NCBI GenBank assembly: GCA_963741995.1
Contig: CAVUKI010000001.1
Coordinates: 682,001-746,000 of the forward strand
Direction: 5' to 3'
DNA from: Bog-473 sp963741995
GTDB lineage: Bacteria; Actinomycetota; Acidimicrobiia; Acidimicrobiales; RAAP-2
Length of the DNA stretch: 64,000 nt
The notes under the pieces were generated by a model. That model was given only the letters and a program-made list of their open reading frames with translations, ran no database searches and was not told the DNA's origin. Position numbers and translations under genes: made by a program. Positions 63,199 through 64,000 of this stretch are shown one piece after another. The stretch's first letter is position 1; each line of letters opens with the position of its first letter.

Positions 63199-64000
63199 CT
63201 AGCCCTGGCGCAGGGAGGCCCAGAGCTTGGCCGGCCGTTGGCCCGCCGCCACCTGGCGATTCAGCTCGGCCTGGACCAGGGAGAGATCGTCGGGATGCGT
63301 GACGCCGATGCAGCGGCCCTGCGCCGGGAGCACGGTAAACGAGCTGGAGGCGAGCGAGGCGGACACCACCTCGGGCAGCAGGACCTCGGACTCCTCGGAG
63401 GCGTCGACGGCGGCATCCATGGCGGCCTGGAGCGTCTTGTGGAAGGCCGGGGTGAACCCCCACAGGTTCATGGAGACCCGGGCGTCAGGCGGGAGCTCGG
63501 CCGGCTCCCTGCCATCGTCGGCCACAAAGCCCCCTTCGGGTGTCCGCGTCACCTGGCGGCGTTCGTCCACTCCGAGGAGCGTGCCGTCCTGGTCGACCCG
63601 ACAGATGCCACGAGTGACCGGGGCATTGCCGATCACGGCGTCCTCGAGGCGGTAGCCGACCAGCGCGTTGGTGTCGCCATGGGCCTGCAGGTGGGTCGCC
63701 AGCTGGGCGCAGGCCTCGGTCCCGTAGATGTCGTCGGCGTTGCCCACGCCGTAGGGCCTGGTGCCCACGTGGTCGGACGCGCTCGAGGACGGCATGCACC
63801 GTGCCGAGCGGTGCGGGCTGGGTGGCGAAGCGCACGTCGACGGCCTCGGGCCACGTCTGCTCGACGTGATAGCGGATGGCCGCGCCGGTGCTCGGGCCCA
63901 GCACCAAGACGATGGTGCGAAAGCCCGCCGCGACGGCGTCGGAGGCCACCAGGTCGATGACCGCTTCGCCCTGGGGGCCCACCGGTGCCAACGGCTTGCA
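63199..64000 (-). CDS. sugar nucleotidyltransferase (NTP-transferase fold), partial at window edge, frameshifted
   Basis: The gene enters from the right edge and its start is outside. The first visible residues 'KPLAPVGPQGEAVIDLVASD' match the segment just after the G-x-G-T-R-x-x-x-x-x-K-P motif of NTP transferases; 'RTIVLVLGPSTGAAIRYHVE' follows, and 'QPAPLGTVHAVL' is the Q-x-x-P-x-G-T-x-x-A motif. The frame then breaks; removing one base at about 63784 continues as 'SASDHVGTRPYGVGNADDIY' and on to the stop at 63199. Likely makes a nucleotide sugar such as UDP- or dTDP-glucose, so it could feed pathways like that at 42.9 kb. Confidence 0.8.
   Translation of the reverse strand, partial: ASRWHRWAPRAKRSSTWWPPTPSRRAFAPSSWCWARAPARPSAITSSRRGPRPSTCASPPSPHRSARCMPSSSASDHVGTRPYGVGNADDIYGTEACAQLATHLQAHGDTNALVGYRLEDAVIGNAPVTRGICRVDQDGTLLGVDERRQVTRTPEGGFVADDGREPAELPPDARVSMNLWGFTPAFHKTLQAAMDAAVDASEESEVLLPEVVSASLASSSFTVLPAQGRCIGVTHPDDLSLVQAELNRQVAAGQRPAKLWASLRQG

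Noticed and set aside
1..64000. tRNA, rRNA, CRISPR, insertion sequence or prophage
   Set aside because: No cloverleaf, repeat-spacer pattern, transposase or phage protein was seen on reading both strands; a covariance-model scan could not be run.

Overview
The window is a gene-dense (about 68-70% GC by eye), mostly leaderless-style bacterial chromosome segment. GTG and TTG starts, ATGA/GTGA overlaps, a homodimeric AceE-type pyruvate dehydrogenase, a DUF2510 protein, an actinobacterial-style DinB/DUF664 protein, a retropepsin-like protein and mycobacterium-like lipid enzymes all point to an actinobacterium. The class Acidimicrobiia is my best guess; that is inference, because no rRNA or other marker is present. 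I saw no tRNA, rRNA, CRISPR array, transposase or phage gene.

Layout. 1-4.9 kb: edge of an MBL-fold hydrolase, acyl-CoA dehydrogenase, alpha/beta-hydrolase, thiE, HhH-GPD repair protein, Rrf2 regulator, DinB protein. 4.9-12.7 kb: pyruvate dehydrogenase and lipoylation block: aceE (frameshifted), rnhA, lpd, E2, and one long frame fusing LipB to LipA. 12.7-25.6 kb: mixed genes, including a DyP peroxidase with an encapsulin-type targeting tail, a flavin monooxygenase, a PP-loop ATPase, a frameshifted YCII gene, a transporter, a second acyl-CoA dehydrogenase, a Clp-N-domain/zinc-ribbon protein, a secreted GH26-like protein and a PAP2 phosphatase. 25.6-37.4 kb: a B12-linked region with metH, PduO-type adenosyltransferase, a rhodanese-ThiF fusion, CtaG and a methylmalonyl-CoA-mutase-like large subunit. 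37.4-42.9 kb: TPR protein, M20 peptidase, biotin carboxylase/BCCP and biotin ligase. 42.9-49.8 kb: nucleotide-sugar and glycosyltransferase operon (rfbB, rfbD, ugd, uxs, two GT2 enzymes) followed by a duplicated retropepsin-like protein. 49.8-64 kb: an ArsR/SRPBCC pair under a palindromic operator, SDRs, LLM flavoenzyme, acyl-CoA synthetase, aldehyde dehydrogenase, Tag glycosylase, a collagen-like membrane protein, YceH, a 780-bp gene-free stretch rich in stable hairpins, and the end of a nucleotidyltransferase.

How parts connect. E1, E2, E3 and both lipoylation activities sit together, so the lipoyl cofactor is made next to its client. MetH, the adenosyltransferase and the mutase share cobalamin; the biotin carboxylase and its ligase are divergent neighbours. 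The sugar operon supplies dTDP-rhamnose and UDP-xylose/glucuronate for cell-envelope glycans, although RmlA and RmlC are not in view.

Two window-wide patterns stand out. First, six otherwise intact genes are each broken by one single-base indel, which suggests unpolished sequence more than true decay. Second, at least sixteen genes have a TANNNT -10 box 6-9 nt before the start codon, which I read as leaderless promoters and used to choose starts.
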